Notes: a model not told the origin generated them from the letters alone. 64,000 nt of DNA from an uncultured Candidatus Saccharibacteria bacterium (GCA_937859515.1 CALMAK010000021.1:62001-126000), one strand, 5' to 3'. Counted from the stretch's first letter, positions 1-8,307 are shown. Numbers and translations: made by a program.

Positions 1-99
1 CGCCTTGGCCTTGAAGTTATCATCGGAACACTCGTTGGTGCAGCACTTGGTACAAACTTATACCTATTGCTTGCCTACGTGAACCGTCAGCAAAGCTAG
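1..99 (+). CDS. C-terminal end of a membrane protein (partial)
   Basis: An open frame enters from the left edge and stops at TAG. It gives 32 residues ending in AYVNRQQS. Most of it is one hydrophobic, glycine- and leucine-rich stretch (GTLVGAALGTNLYLLLA) that would form a membrane helix close to the C-terminus, followed by a short polar tail. The family cannot be recognised from this fragment. A strong hairpin terminator follows directly, so this is the last gene of its transcription unit. Confidence 0.6.
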   Translation, partial: RLGLEVIIGTLVGAALGTNLYLLLAYVNRQQS

Positions 100-115
100 T
101 CAATTTGTTGCACAC

Positions 116-156
116 AAATAAATAACCCCGCCGTGATTAGGCGGGGTTATTTATTT
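116..156. terminator. Bidirectional intrinsic terminator
   Basis: A perfect 17-bp inverted repeat (116-132 with 140-156) has a 7-base loop, a CCCCGCC/GGCGGGG core, and A-rich and T-rich outer arms. It lies between two convergent genes and can end transcription in both directions. Confidence 0.9.
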
Positions 157-162
157 ACCCTT

Positions 163-1236
163 CTACCCTTCGCTGCTGGACGTCGGTTTATCGAGCAGTA
201 ACGGATCAATTGACTCAGCACCACCAGATATCTTTACCACGTCTTTATCAACACGCGCCAACTGTTTATGTGCATTATTGTAATGACCAACTGTCGCACC
301 AAGGCTCGTACCTAGCTTTTGCATATAGCCATCAAAGCCTTTCAGATGCTTACCTAACTGCTCGACGTTATGACGAATCACCTCAGTATCCTTCTGAATC
401 TCAAGACTGTTCAACCCCTGTGAGATAATCTGCAACATCGCACTCAGTGTACTTGGCCCCACAATTGTCACCTTCTTGTCAACCGCCGCGTACTGCATCA
501 GGTCACGGCCATTCACGCCTGCTGCACCAACTTTGTTAGCCAACAGATCATAGTAAATCGCCTCTGATGGAATAAACATCAGCGCCTGACCTAATGTTCC
601 CTTACGCGTATTGATATATTTCGCTGTCTCATCAATACGCTTTTTTAGATCATCCTTAAAAGCCTTTTCCAGCCCCGCACGATCCTCTGCCTTTGCTTCA
701 ATCATACGGTTATAATTCTCAAGACTAAACTTGCTATCAACTGGCAGTATCTTATCGTCAAGATGAATCACTGCATCAACAATAAGCCCTTCTCCCATTT
801 TGTATTGCAGCTCAAATGCACCCGGCGGCAGCATATTTTCCAAAATTTGCTTTAAATAAAATTCGCCCAACACGCCTCGCTGCTTTGGGTTTGCCAGTAC
901 ATTCTGTAACGTCTTCAGCTCATCCGCCACATCAACGACACGGCGATTCGTCTCATCCAGCTTGGTCAAGCGTTGTGTTACGTCGGCAACCAGCCTAGCG
1001 CTCTCGCCAAGCTGCTTTTGCATACTAGTTTGCATCGACGTTGCATTTCGCTCCAACTTATCACCAAGTGTTTGCTGCAATCCCGCAATCGATCGTGACA
1101 GTTCGGTGACATCCGCCTTCACCATATCTACTGCGCTTGACTGCCTCATATCATTCATTTTTTGTACCAATACAAAGAGCCCTACGCCCATCACGCCAAT
1201 CATTGCGATCAGTAAAATAATAAGTATAACTTCCAT
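163..1236 (-). CDS. rmuC: RmuC-family DNA recombination protein
   Basis: The 357-residue protein has the RmuC layout: one N-terminal membrane helix (residues 2-23), a long coiled-coil stretch (about 25-110), then the conserved core with GVLGEFYLKQILE, LPVDSKFSLENY and ALMFIPSEAIYYDLL. RmuC proteins limit recombination-linked rearrangements, and the core resembles a nuclease-like fold. The chemistry is not established and the role here is inferred from the family. It is somewhat shorter than the E. coli protein. The start has no ribosome binding site. Instead a TACACT -10 box (reverse strand, 1243-1248) lies exactly six bases before the ATG, which points to a leaderless mRNA. Confidence 0.92.
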   Translation of the reverse strand: MEVILIILLIAMIGVMGVGLFVLVQKMNDMRQSSAVDMVKADVTELSRSIAGLQQTLGDKLERNATSMQTSMQKQLGESARLVADVTQRLTKLDETNRRVVDVADELKTLQNVLANPKQRGVLGEFYLKQILENMLPPGAFELQYKMGEGLIVDAVIHLDDKILPVDSKFSLENYNRMIEAKAEDRAGLEKAFKDDLKKRIDETAKYINTRKGTLGQALMFIPSEAIYYDLLANKVGAAGVNGRDLMQYAAVDKKVTIVGPSTLSAMLQIISQGLNSLEIQKDTEVIRHNVEQLGKHLKGFDGYMQKLGTSLGATVGHYNNAHKQLARVDKDVVKISGGAESIDPLLLDKPTSSSEG

Positions 1237-1261
1237 GACACTAGTGTATCACGGAGCCACT

Positions 1262-1744
1262 CTACAAAAAGGCGACCCAGCGTAAGATAAGCGCCGCAAC
1301 AATCGCCAGAACCACCGCCAGCATCGTTGAGCGAAGTCGCAAAATCCATGTAAATAACACATATCCTAACAGAAAGAGACCCGTTGTCCATGCCAATCCT
1401 TCAATCCATGACAATACGCTCGTTAGCGTCTGCAAACCCCAAAACGACAGCACTACCGCCAGCACCACCCACAGCGCATGACGAACATGCAAACGAATCA
1501 ATGTAATAGCACCGACAATTGCCGTAACGATAATGGCTAGGTTACCTGCAACAGCCCCCGACTTGCCACATGCCTGCAGGGCAGAATCACGACACAACAA
1601 AGGGTCAATCACAAAACTACCCAGCACCCACGCAATAATCCATGTCAAAATACCAAGACTGGCACCAATTGCTGCAATCACCAGCCAATTGTATGTACCA
1701 CTTACGTACCGATCACCCTTTGGTTGTATTATTACTTTTGCCAT
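1262..1744 (-). CDS. Small multi-spanning membrane protein, unknown function
   Basis: About 160 residues. The chosen ATG starts MAKVIIQPKGDRYVSG and has AGGATAGG a few bases upstream. An ATG 21 bases further upstream is possible but less likely. After a short basic N-terminus there are about four to five hydrophobic segments. The first loop carries two cysteines (LCRDSALQACGKSG) that could form a disulfide outside the membrane. I recognise no family and no catalytic motif. It lies just upstream of rmuC on the same strand, 26 bases from the rmuC start, so the two may be partly co-transcribed. Confidence 0.72.
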   Translation of the reverse strand: MAKVIIQPKGDRYVSGTYNWLVIAAIGASLGILTWIIAWVLGSFVIDPLLCRDSALQACGKSGAVAGNLAIIVTAIVGAITLIRLHVRHALWVVLAVVLSFWGLQTLTSVLSWIEGLAWTTGLFLLGYVLFTWILRLRSTMLAVVLAIVAALILRWVAFL

Positions 1745-1820
1745 ATCACCTATCCTTATATTCAATTTAAATATATTGTACTACGTTATTGAAAATAAGC
1801 CAAAATAATTGTATACACGC

Positions 1821-2306
1821 TTATGCTTTACGTGGCCGCCTGACGTGATCTCGTTGTAGATACCATAACCCACCAATACACGCCACAATGACTCCAGCCA
1901 CAACATCCAGTGGCGTATGCACCAGCGCCAATACTCGTCCAACACACACCACAACAACCAATACCATCATCAGCACAGTCAGCCACTTAGTCCGCGTCTC
2001 AGCCCATACCGCCAGTGCAATTGCCGTCACAAACAACGCATGATCAGACGGAAAGCCCGGGTTATCAAGATACGATGCACCTGGTGTAATGCCCAGCAAT
2101 TCATAAGGTCGCATGTCAGCTGGTTGCCACGTCACTGCCAGCAATTTTGCAATCAAAAATGCCGTTAATCCCGCCAGCAAGACCCTCGAATACGCCTTGA
2201 ATCGCTGCCCCTTTGGTACTTTCCACAGCAATGCCCACACCCCCAAAATAACAACTGGAAACACTGCATAGTCAGCGACTAATCGCACAAAGAATTCATA
2301 GTCCAT
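1821..2306 (-). CDS. PAP2-superfamily membrane phosphatase
   Basis: The 161-residue membrane protein has the three signature regions of the PAP2 lipid phosphatase family in order: a K...RP region (KLLAVTWQPADMRP), the PSDH motif (variant of PSGH) with its histidine, and GRVLALVHTPLDV, matching the SR-x5-H-x3-D motif with G for S. About five membrane helices surround them. Such enzymes remove phosphate from lipid phosphates, often undecaprenyl pyrophosphate, on the outer membrane face. The substrate here is unknown. A TAGACT box lies seven bases before the ATG, so the mRNA may be leaderless. Confidence 0.88.
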   Translation of the reverse strand: MDYEFFVRLVADYAVFPVVILGVWALLWKVPKGQRFKAYSRVLLAGLTAFLIAKLLAVTWQPADMRPYELLGITPGASYLDNPGFPSDHALFVTAIALAVWAETRTKWLTVLMMVLVVVVCVGRVLALVHTPLDVVAGVIVACIGGLWYLQRDHVRRPRKA

Positions 2307-2362
2307 ACTTTGTAGTCTAGCAGATTACTGCCCGATATTGCAGTCTTATTGCCTCAGTCTAT

Positions 2363-2938
2363 CTACAACAAGGCGTAGACTGACCGCGATACTAATGCAC
2401 CGACAGACTCACCGGCAGCACAGCGGCGACGAACCTCTGTTGAGCTGGTGTTAATTGTCGTAACTGGCAACCTAACTGCTCGTTTTGCCCGAGGATTAAT
2501 CTCATATCCAGGCCGATCAACCACCAGCATTGGCAACTGACGCAGCAGCTCCTCGCCGCCTCGCCACGACGCCATCGTCTGCGTTGAATCAGCCCCAAAC
2601 ACAAATCTAAAGTCATAATGAGGATACTGCTGACGTAGCCGACGTATCGTCTGGTACGTCTCAGTCGGCTGTATCTGATCCAGCTCGCTTGTTTCGACCC
2701 GCATAGTAACGTTGCCGCACTTCACGTCTGCAATCATTGCCTCAATATACTCTAGTCGTCGTTGGCGTGACACGGCAATCGTTTTATCTCGACGTGACCC
2801 ACTGGGCATTACCCATACTTCCGAATGTGACAATTTGGCATAGTCAACACAGGCCTGCAGCACTGCAACATGTGCAACCGTAGGAGGATTGAAGGCGCCG
2901 CCATATATGATTGCCTCTGTTCGTTGTCGGTTCTTCAT
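2363..2938 (-). CDS. nadD: Nicotinate-nucleotide adenylyltransferase
   Basis: The 191-residue protein has the nucleotidyltransferase signature GGAFNPPTVAH near the N-terminus, the FGADSTQTMASW block in the middle, and TSSTEVRRRC near the C-terminus, which corresponds to the ISSTxxR motif that binds ATP phosphates. NadD joins nicotinate mononucleotide with ATP to give nicotinate adenine dinucleotide, the substrate of NadE. It is transcribed divergently from nadE across a 96-base gap holding two operator-like sequences, so the last two steps of NAD synthesis appear to be controlled together. An AGGAT sequence precedes the ATG closely. Confidence 0.93.
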   Translation of the reverse strand: MKNRQRTEAIIYGGAFNPPTVAHVAVLQACVDYAKLSHSEVWVMPSGSRRDKTIAVSRQRRLEYIEAMIADVKCGNVTMRVETSELDQIQPTETYQTIRRLRQQYPHYDFRFVFGADSTQTMASWRGGEELLRQLPMLVVDRPGYEINPRAKRAVRLPVTTINTSSTEVRRRCAAGESVGALVSRSVYALL

Positions 2939-2953
2939 GATACATCCTAACTT

Positions 2954-2970
2954 ATTGTTTACTTTACACT
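2954..2970 (-). promoter_or_regulatory. NrtR-like operator, nadD side
   Basis: Read on the reverse strand, the 17 bases fit AGTGT-N7-ACANT, the pattern found at six places in the NAD cluster. It lies 16-32 bases upstream of the nadD start. Assignment to NrtR is inferred from the repeated pattern and the linked nrtR gene. Confidence 0.6.
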
Positions 2971-2986
2971 AACTATATAGTATTCT
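2958..2986 (+). promoter_or_regulatory. Predicted sigma70-type promoter for nadE
   Basis: TTTACT (2958-2963) and TATTCT (2981-2986) are separated by 17 bases. Transcription would start near 2993, just upstream of the nadE-side operator-like site at 3001-3017. Confidence 0.55.
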
Positions 2987-3000
2987 GAGTGTAGCATGTT

Positions 3001-3017
3001 AGTGTTAAAACTACAAT
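3001..3017 (+). promoter_or_regulatory. NrtR-like operator, nadE side
   Basis: The 17 bases fit AGTGT-N7-ACANT and share both ends (AGTGTT, TACAAT) with the site over the pnuC -35 box. It lies in the nadE leader just downstream of the predicted transcription start, where a bound repressor would block initiation or escape. Confidence 0.6.
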
Positions 3018-3034
3018 AAGAAAGGATACCTCTT

Positions 3035-3853
3035 ATGAGACACCGCCAATTTGACATTATTACCACTTTAGAAACACGGCCGACTATCGACCCTGTCGAG
3101 GAAATCGAACGGCGCAGCCAGTTTTTGGCCGATTACCTTGGCCATACTGGCCTCAACGGATTCGTACTGGGTATTTCAGGCGGTCAAGATTCTTTATTGG
3201 CTGGCATCCTGGCCCAACGCGCCGTTGAACTGCGACGCGCTGCTGGCTTTGATGCCAGTTTTCATGCCGCCCTCCTGCCGTATGGGACTCAGGCTGATCG
3301 CGCCGATGCCGAACTGGCAATTACCACTATCAATCCTGATGTTGTCCATGACATCGATATCAAACCCGGGGTCGACGGGATGGCCGAAGCGTTTGCAACA
3401 GGCGAAAACACTCCTATGCGTGACTTCGACAAAGGTAATGTCAAGGCCCGCATGCGTATGATCGCTCAGTACGCACTTGCAGGACAACACGGCCTTCTCG
3501 TGATTGGTACCGACCATGCCGCCGAAGCAGCAACGGGGTTCTTCACGAAATACGGAGATGGTGGCGCAGACGTACTGCCACTAAGCGGCCTCAGCAAGCG
3601 CCAGGGACGTACCATGCTGGAGGAACTTGGCGCGCCAGAAGTCTTCACTACCAAAGCACCGACGGCAGATTTACTCGATGGCCGTCCTGGCCAAACCGAC
3701 GAAAGCGAACTGGGTGTTCCCTACGCGCTCATTGATGATTACCTTGAAGGGCGGGCCGTGCCAGACGATGTTGCCGCACAACTTGAGGCACGCTACGACG
3801 CTACCGAGCACAAACGTGCCCTGCCCGTAGCGTACACAGCAGAGAACGAATAG
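3035..3853 (+). CDS. nadE: NAD+ synthase, ammonia-dependent type
   Basis: The 272-residue protein carries the N-type ATP pyrophosphatase P-loop GISGGQDS (residues about 47-54), the [20 protein letters not shown] block that binds the nicotinate adenine dinucleotide, and [10 protein letters not shown]. Its length matches the stand-alone synthetase without a glutaminase domain, so ammonia is the expected nitrogen donor. It catalyses the last step, NaAD plus ATP plus ammonia to NAD. The start has an AAAGGAT ribosome binding site eight bases upstream. It is the first gene of nadE-phosphatase-nrtR and diverges from nadD. Confidence 0.95.
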   Translation: MRHRQFDIITTLETRPTIDPVEEIERRSQFLADYLGHTGLNGFVLGISGGQDSLLAGILAQRAVELRRAAGFDASFHAALLPYGTQADRADAELAITTINPDVVHDIDIKPGVDGMAEAFATGENTPMRDFDKGNVKARMRMIAQYALAGQHGLLVIGTDHAAEAATGFFTKYGDGGADVLPLSGLSKRQGRTMLEELGAPEVFTTKAPTADLLDGRPGQTDESELGVPYALIDDYLEGRAVPDDVAAQLEARYDATEHKRALPVAYTAENE

Positions 3854-3873
3854 GGTAACATAGACTCAGGATT

Positions 3874-4491
3874 ATGACCGAGATTCTTTTTATCCGTCAC
3901 GGTGAGAGCAGTATGAATACTCGTCCCGACCTCGTTGGTGGACGCAGCTATCATGCATCCCTCACCATCCGGGGTTCTCGACAGGCCGCGCTCTTTGGTG
4001 CCTATCTGCGCAGCGAACAAATCAGACCCGACGTCGTATTTGCCTCTCCTGCTATTCGTACCGATGCAACAGCGCGTATCACACTAGACAATGCAGGTAT
4101 CGATATGCCCGTACTACATGATGATCGTCTCCTCGAAATATCGCACGGCACCTACGAGGGACAGCCTCGCAAAAATGTGTACAGCGAAGCAAACAAGCGT
4201 CGCTATCGAATCAGCGAGCTCGACGGTAAACTGCCAGGCGGCGAGTCGGTGCTTGATATTGATCAGCGCATGCGTCCTTTTATTCATGACGTGCACGAGC
4301 AGTATCCTGATGGTACTGCCTATGTTTTCGGGCATGGCTTTGCCATTCGATCGCTAGCTGGGATGATTCATGGTCTCACCAAACCAGAAATATTTGCCGA
4401 ACTAACCCCTAATCTTAGTGTCACGAGTATTACCATGTCGCGTCACACGCCAACCGTCCACTACGTTGGCAAAACCGTCATTTCAGAGTAG
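3874..4491 (+). CDS. Histidine phosphatase family protein (phosphoglycerate mutase-like)
   Basis: The 205-residue protein starts with the catalytic signature LFIRHGES (RHG, phosphorylated histidine) and has the second catalytic histidine in FGHGFAIR near residue 157. This is the two-histidine phosphatase fold, which removes phosphate from small molecules or acts as a mutase. It sits between nadE and nrtR with only short gaps, so a role on a nucleotide or phosphosugar of NAD turnover is possible but only inferred from position. A similar phosphatase lies just past nrtR on the other strand. The last codons overlap the promoter of nrtR. Confidence 0.85.
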   Translation: MTEILFIRHGESSMNTRPDLVGGRSYHASLTIRGSRQAALFGAYLRSEQIRPDVVFASPAIRTDATARITLDNAGIDMPVLHDDRLLEISHGTYEGQPRKNVYSEANKRRYRISELDGKLPGGESVLDIDQRMRPFIHDVHEQYPDGTAYVFGHGFAIRSLAGMIHGLTKPEIFAELTPNLSVTSITMSRHTPTVHYVGKTVISE

Positions 4492-4494
4492 AAT
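4466..4494 (+). promoter_or_regulatory. Internal promoter for a leaderless nrtR mRNA
   Basis: TTGGCA (4466-4471), a 17-base spacer and TAGAAT (4489-4494) are followed by six bases and the nrtR ATG. The -10 box includes the stop codon of the upstream phosphatase gene. No operator-like sequence is seen here, so nrtR may be made steadily from this promoter. Confidence 0.65.
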
Positions 4495-4500
4495 TATTGT

Positions 4501-5178
4501 ATGAAGTACACGAGCCCCTACGTACCACCGACACTGACCGTTGACGCCGTCATCTTCCAGATTTCAAATGGTGTGCTTGAAGCGTTGCTGATGAAACGCC
4601 CCAACGAACCGTTCAAGGGCGAGTGGGCGCTGCCGGGTGGATACAATGCCGAGGGCGAGACAACTACCAACGCCCTGCACCGGATTGTCGAGCAAAAAGC
4701 AGGTGTCGATATCAACAAGGACCTCAGTTATATCGAACAGCTCTATACCTTCGACACCGTCGACCGCGATCCGCGCGGCCACGCTGTATCAGTTACCTAT
4801 ATGGGCTGTGGGCGTGACATCACCCTGCGTGATGCCGGTTCGCGTGTGGCATTTCTCGATGTCGATAACCTACCTGAGCTTGCCTACGACCACGCTAACA
4901 TCATCGCCTACGCCCGCGAGCGCCTGATCGCAAAACTCACCTACACCAATGCCGTCTCGGCATTTCTTGAAAAGCGTTTTACTCTGACACAGCTCCAGTC
5001 CGCCTATGAGATCATCTTCGGCCGCGAGTTCGACAAGCGCAACTTTCGCAAGAAATTCCTCAGTCTCAAACTGATTCACGAAACCGATGAATTATGGCGC
5101 GACGGTGCGCACCGGCCCGCAAAGCTCTACGAATTCAACAGCACCTCGTTGGAATCGTTGTCTCGAAGTTTTGACTAA
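4501..5178 (+). CDS. nrtR: NrtR-type transcriptional regulator of NAD metabolism
   Basis: The 225-residue protein has an N-terminal Nudix fold (about residues 10-145) with LPGGYNAEGETTTNALHRI and a C-terminal winged-helix domain with FDKRNFRKKFLSLKLI. This two-domain form is the hallmark of NrtR, which represses NAD genes and responds to ADP-ribose or related NAD products. The Nudix box has lost key glutamates (RIVEQKAG in place of RExxEExG), as expected for a sensor rather than an enzyme. It lies inside the NAD gene cluster, and a repeated 17-bp operator-like sequence stands at the nadD/nadE, pnuC and pncA promoters. Direct control of these is inferred. Confidence 0.92.
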   Translation: MKYTSPYVPPTLTVDAVIFQISNGVLEALLMKRPNEPFKGEWALPGGYNAEGETTTNALHRIVEQKAGVDINKDLSYIEQLYTFDTVDRDPRGHAVSVTYMGCGRDITLRDAGSRVAFLDVDNLPELAYDHANIIAYARERLIAKLTYTNAVSAFLEKRFTLTQLQSAYEIIFGREFDKRNFRKKFLSLKLIHETDELWRDGAHRPAKLYEFNSTSLESLSRSFD

Positions 5179-5182
5179 ACAA

Positions 5183-6004
5183 CTATTCCGAAAGGAGACG
5201 CGGAGCTTTGTCTACTTGCTCGAGCAGCTCAGCGCCTGAATAACGTCGCCGTTCCGACAACTCAACCCACTGGCCACCATCGGGCGATTCGCTGGCGGTA
5301 TCAGGATAGATGTAACGTCGCCAACGCAATTTATCACGTACATCTTCTGGATCGTCTGGATTCACCCGTGTGTAATGCAACAATGTACAATTGCGGATTG
5401 TATATTCTTTATCCTCATCCAACGCCTCCCATTCCTCGGGTGTCATTCGTTCAATACCATAGCGTGCCGCATTGATAAAATCACCGTGTGACACCACAAC
5501 AACGCGCTGGTCAGCTTGTTCGCGGTGCAATGTCGCCTGAAAATCACGGAAACGCGCATAGACATCCGGCATGCTTTCACCACCATCAAGTCGGATATAC
5601 CAAGGATTCGCCAGCTTTTCGGCAGCGGTCAGAGGAAACTGTGCGCGCTGCTCGGCACGTGGCATTTTGCCATACACGCCCCAGCTGCGCTCCACAATCC
5701 GATCGTCAATCGTCCAGCCCTCCACGTCCTCACCGCCAACATAGGCTGCCGTCTCACGAGTACGCATAAAGGGCGAAACATACCGTGCATCAAAACTCGC
5801 CAAACCATCGAGCTCTCGGTCAATATATTCCTTGGCGGTTTTTGCCTGTTCAATTCCTTTGACTGTCAGCCTTTGTTGCCAATCTGGCCTGGCAAAAATT
5901 GCCCCAGCGACATCGGGGTCAACACCGTGATCATCGCGCTTTTGTACGATATTCGCCTCAGATTCCCCATGGCGAATAAATAAAAGGTCTCTTGGCATTG
6001 TCAT
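5183..6004 (-). CDS. Second histidine phosphatase family protein in the NAD cluster
   Basis: The protein of 273 residues starts MTMPRDLLFIRHGESEAN, with the RHG catalytic signature and the later VVSHGDFINA histidine block. I chose the ATG at 6004 because GGAG lies eight bases upstream. A longer open frame reaching 6325 would run through the pnuC promoter and its extra residues look non-coding. It converges on nrtR (five bases between stops) and diverges from pnuC, so its promoter region is shared with the pnuC operators. Longer than usual for the family, with a C-terminal region holding LRWRRYIYPD. Substrate unknown. Confidence 0.85.
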   Translation of the reverse strand: MTMPRDLLFIRHGESEANIVQKRDDHGVDPDVAGAIFARPDWQQRLTVKGIEQAKTAKEYIDRELDGLASFDARYVSPFMRTRETAAYVGGEDVEGWTIDDRIVERSWGVYGKMPRAEQRAQFPLTAAEKLANPWYIRLDGGESMPDVYARFRDFQATLHREQADQRVVVVSHGDFINAARYGIERMTPEEWEALDEDKEYTIRNCTLLHYTRVNPDDPEDVRDKLRWRRYIYPDTASESPDGGQWVELSERRRYSGAELLEQVDKAPRLLSE

Positions 6005-6059
6005 AATCAAATCTCCGTTTCTATCCTTAGGATAACACCGTGCATTATTTTCTGTAAAT

Positions 6060-6076
6060 AGTGTTGACAATACAAT
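6060..6076 (+). promoter_or_regulatory. Upstream NrtR-like site over the pnuC -35 box
   Basis: AGTGTTGACAATACAAT fits AGTGT-N7-ACANT and contains the TTGACA -35 box itself. It lies 43 bases upstream of the second, more symmetrical site. The pncA promoter has the same pair at 44 bases. Confidence 0.55.
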
Positions 6077-6092
6077 AACTAGACTGTAGGAT
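6064..6092 (+). promoter_or_regulatory. Promoter of pnuC-nadR
   Basis: TTGACA (6064-6069), a 17-base spacer and TAGGAT (6087-6092) form a near-consensus sigma70-type promoter. The expected start is near 6099, directly before the operator at 6103. Confidence 0.75.
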
Positions 6093-6102
6093 GAAAATAG
6101 AA

Positions 6103-6119
6103 AGTGTAATATACACACT
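6103..6119 (+). promoter_or_regulatory. NrtR-like operator of pnuC-nadR
   Basis: AGTGTAATATACACACT is an imperfect palindrome. Together with the following AAGTAA it differs from the pncA operator at only one of 23 positions. It starts 10 bases after the -10 box, so it covers the start of transcription. Confidence 0.7.
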
Positions 6120-6146
6120 AAGTAATGAATCAAGGAGCACAAAATC

Positions 6147-6836
6147 ATGGAACTACTACAAGCATTCTTCAGCGTTGAGACCACCGCCTTTACCCTGCTC
6201 GGGTACGAGATCAGCTGGTTGGAACTCGTCGGCACGATATTTAACCTGGCATGCGTCATCCTCATCGCCCGCCGCAACATCTGGACGTGGCCGGTTGGTA
6301 TTGTTGGTGTCATTCTGTTCGGCATATTGTTCTATCAGATCAATCTTTATGCTGACGCACTGGAACAAATCTACTACCTTATCACCAGTATCATTGGCTG
6401 GTACATGTGGGCGAGCCTGAAAAACCGCGGCAAGGACGACAAAAAGGTTGCCATCACGACCAACACGCTTCGCGCCAACCTTATCTGGATAGGTGTTATT
6501 GCCGCGATCAGCGCCCTCACCGCCTACGCCCTGGCGCGCGTTCACACCTGGCTGCCTGCTATCTTTCCTGAACCTGCAGACCTGCCGGCACTTGATGCCG
6601 CTACTACCATCATGAGCTTCGCGGCACAGTTCCTTATGATGCGCCGCCGCCTGGAAAGCTGGGTGCTGTGGATCGTTGTCGACATCATTGCGATTGGACT
6701 GTATTGGTACAAGGATGTTCCGTTCGTGGCGCTGCTATACCTTATCTTCCTCATCAACGCCGTGTACGGATTTGTCGCATGGCACAAGGCGATGCAACAA
6801 CCTGAAGATGAAGCACTAACAGAGGAGCAAGCGTAA
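6147..6836 (+). CDS. pnuC: Nicotinamide riboside transporter PnuC
   Basis: The 229-residue membrane protein has about seven hydrophobic segments and the PnuC-typical blocks NIWTWPVGIVG, LYADALEQIYYLI and GWYMW near the N-terminal half, with RRRLESWVLWIVVD and NAVYGFVAWHK near the end. PnuC proteins allow facilitated uptake of nicotinamide riboside, which is trapped inside by phosphorylation. The next gene, overlapping by one base (TAATG), encodes the kinase that would do this. An AAGGAG ribosome binding site precedes the ATG. The shared promoter has two NrtR-like sites. Confidence 0.93.
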   Translation: MELLQAFFSVETTAFTLLGYEISWLELVGTIFNLACVILIARRNIWTWPVGIVGVILFGILFYQINLYADALEQIYYLITSIIGWYMWASLKNRGKDDKKVAITTNTLRANLIWIGVIAAISALTAYALARVHTWLPAIFPEPADLPALDAATTIMSFAAQFLMMRRRLESWVLWIVVDIIAIGLYWYKDVPFVALLYLIFLINAVYGFVAWHKAMQQPEDEALTEEQA

Positions 6837-7807
6837 TGCGTAGCATCGTCATTGGCAAGTTCTACCCGCCGCACCTTGGCCATCATTACCTGATCGATAC
6901 GGCCGTCAAACAATCTGACGAGGTAGACGTGCTGGTTGTTGATAATCCTGATTACCACATTCCTGCCCAACGTCGTGCCGAGTGGCTGCGCGCCGAACAT
7001 CCCACCGCCCACGTACAAATCATTCCCGATATCGGCAAGGACGACGACTCGCCCGCCTGGGCGCTGCACACGCTGAAGTTCCTGGGTTATACACCCGACA
7101 TGGTGTTCAGCAGCGAAGCTTACGGCCGCACTTGGGCCGAGGCTATGGGATGCCAATATGTTGATGTTGACATCGACCGCACAACCGTGCCGATTTCTGG
7201 TACCAAAGTCCGTCAGGACATGTTGGCATCATGGCAGTATTTGTCTGGTTCCGTGCGGACAGGCCTAGCACTGCGCATTGTCGTTGTCGGCGCCGAATCA
7301 ACTGGCACCACCACGCTGGCGCGTGACTTGGCCGAGGCACTGCACGTACCCTGGGTGCCTGAAGTTGGACGATACTATACCGAATCGATTATGACGGGTA
7401 AATACCAGTGGCATGACGATGACTTTTATCGCATCGGGCGACTACAGCAAGCCTACGAGAATGAGATGGCCGCCAGATCAGACGGTGTGATTGTCTGCGA
7501 TACCAACGCGATTGCCACAGAATTATGGCAACGTCGGTACATGGGTAAAATCACCAAAGAGATGAAGCAGATTGCCATACGCGACAAAGCAGACCTCTAT
7601 ATCATCACGGGCGATGAAATTCCCTTTATCCAAGATGGTATCCGTGATGGCGAACATATCCGACATCAGATGCACCGCTGGTTCCTAGCGCATATCAAAA
7701 AATCAGGTGTGCCACATATTGTAGTCTCGGGCGACCCGAAGACGCGATTACAAAGTGCCGTTATCGCCGCCGAAAAGATGATCGCCAAGAGGCGAATGAT
7801 TAGGTGA
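6836..7807 (+). CDS. nadR: NadR-type NMN adenylyltransferase / ribosylnicotinamide kinase
   Basis: The 323-residue protein has two domains. Residues 1-150 form a nucleotidyltransferase with GKFYPPHLGHHYLID and SGTKVRQD. Residues from about 158 form a P-loop kinase with VVGAESTGTTTLARDLA. Together they convert nicotinamide riboside to NMN and then to NAD with ATP. The N-terminal helix-turn-helix of the E. coli NadR repressor is absent, so this is the purely enzymatic form, as in Haemophilus. Regulation would instead come from NrtR. It is translationally coupled to pnuC through TAATG, as expected for uptake linked to trapping. Confidence 0.94.
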   Translation: MRSIVIGKFYPPHLGHHYLIDTAVKQSDEVDVLVVDNPDYHIPAQRRAEWLRAEHPTAHVQIIPDIGKDDDSPAWALHTLKFLGYTPDMVFSSEAYGRTWAEAMGCQYVDVDIDRTTVPISGTKVRQDMLASWQYLSGSVRTGLALRIVVVGAESTGTTTLARDLAEALHVPWVPEVGRYYTESIMTGKYQWHDDDFYRIGRLQQAYENEMAARSDGVIVCDTNAIATELWQRRYMGKITKEMKQIAIRDKADLYIITGDEIPFIQDGIRDGEHIRHQMHRWFLAHIKKSGVPHIVVSGDPKTRLQSAVIAAEKMIAKRRMIR

Positions 7808-7818
7808 GGACACCTTTA

Positions 7819-8307
7819 TTACTTAAGAGCAATAAGCCTACGTAAACTCGCGTGCTTGCTGACCTTCTCACTAGGCCATTCTTCCTTGATGATATTTGCC
7901 AGGAATCGCCTTTTATTTATTAGAGTCACCCTATACGTCGTGCTGTTGATAGGAACTGCCAGTACAGTCCGCTTGCCCATGACTCCATAAAAAATCTTAT
8001 CCTCCAATAGTGACCTCACAAAGAGCATCGTCTCGTCAAATATTTCTCGGGTTACATCCACGTCAAAATCCAGTGGATACAAGTCCGTATCAAGTGAACT
8101 TCCAGCTAGAACTCCATCGGTCAGCTTTTTATCAAGCTCAAAATCATACCCCACCCACTTTTCATTGATAAGAACCTTGAGCTTCCATTCGTCGGCAGCG
8201 AGAATTATATCACCAGAATCCTCGTCGAAAGTTGCGACAACATTACCTAGTTTATGCCGCTTTACCTCATTCAGCGCCCTTTGGTACATCTCAGAACTAT
8301 CTATCAT
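7819..8307 (-). CDS. Hypothetical protein inserted in the NAD cluster
   Basis: The 162-residue soluble protein has mixed alpha/beta character and no membrane segment, and I recognise no family. Sections rich in charged residues alternate with hydrophobic strands (IILAADEWKLKVLI, KRTVLAVPINSTTYRVTLI). It lies on the opposite strand between nadR and pncA and looks more AT-rich than its neighbours, which may mean later arrival. The start is uncertain: AAAGGA touches the first ATG, and a second ATG seven codons in (MYQRALNEVK) is possible. A link to NAD metabolism is not supported by its sequence. Confidence 0.6.
   Translation of the reverse strand: MIDSSEMYQRALNEVKRHKLGNVVATFDEDSGDIILAADEWKLKVLINEKWVGYDFELDKKLTDGVLAGSSLDTDLYPLDFDVDVTREIFDETMLFVRSLLEDKIFYGVMGKRTVLAVPINSTTYRVTLINKRRFLANIIKEEWPSEKVSKHASLRRLIALK

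Noticed and set aside
6005-6325. A 107-codon extension of the second histidine phosphatase frame
   Set aside because: It runs through the pnuC promoter and operator and well into pnuC, lacks a ribosome binding site, and the residues look non-coding. The ATG at 6004 has GGAG at good distance.
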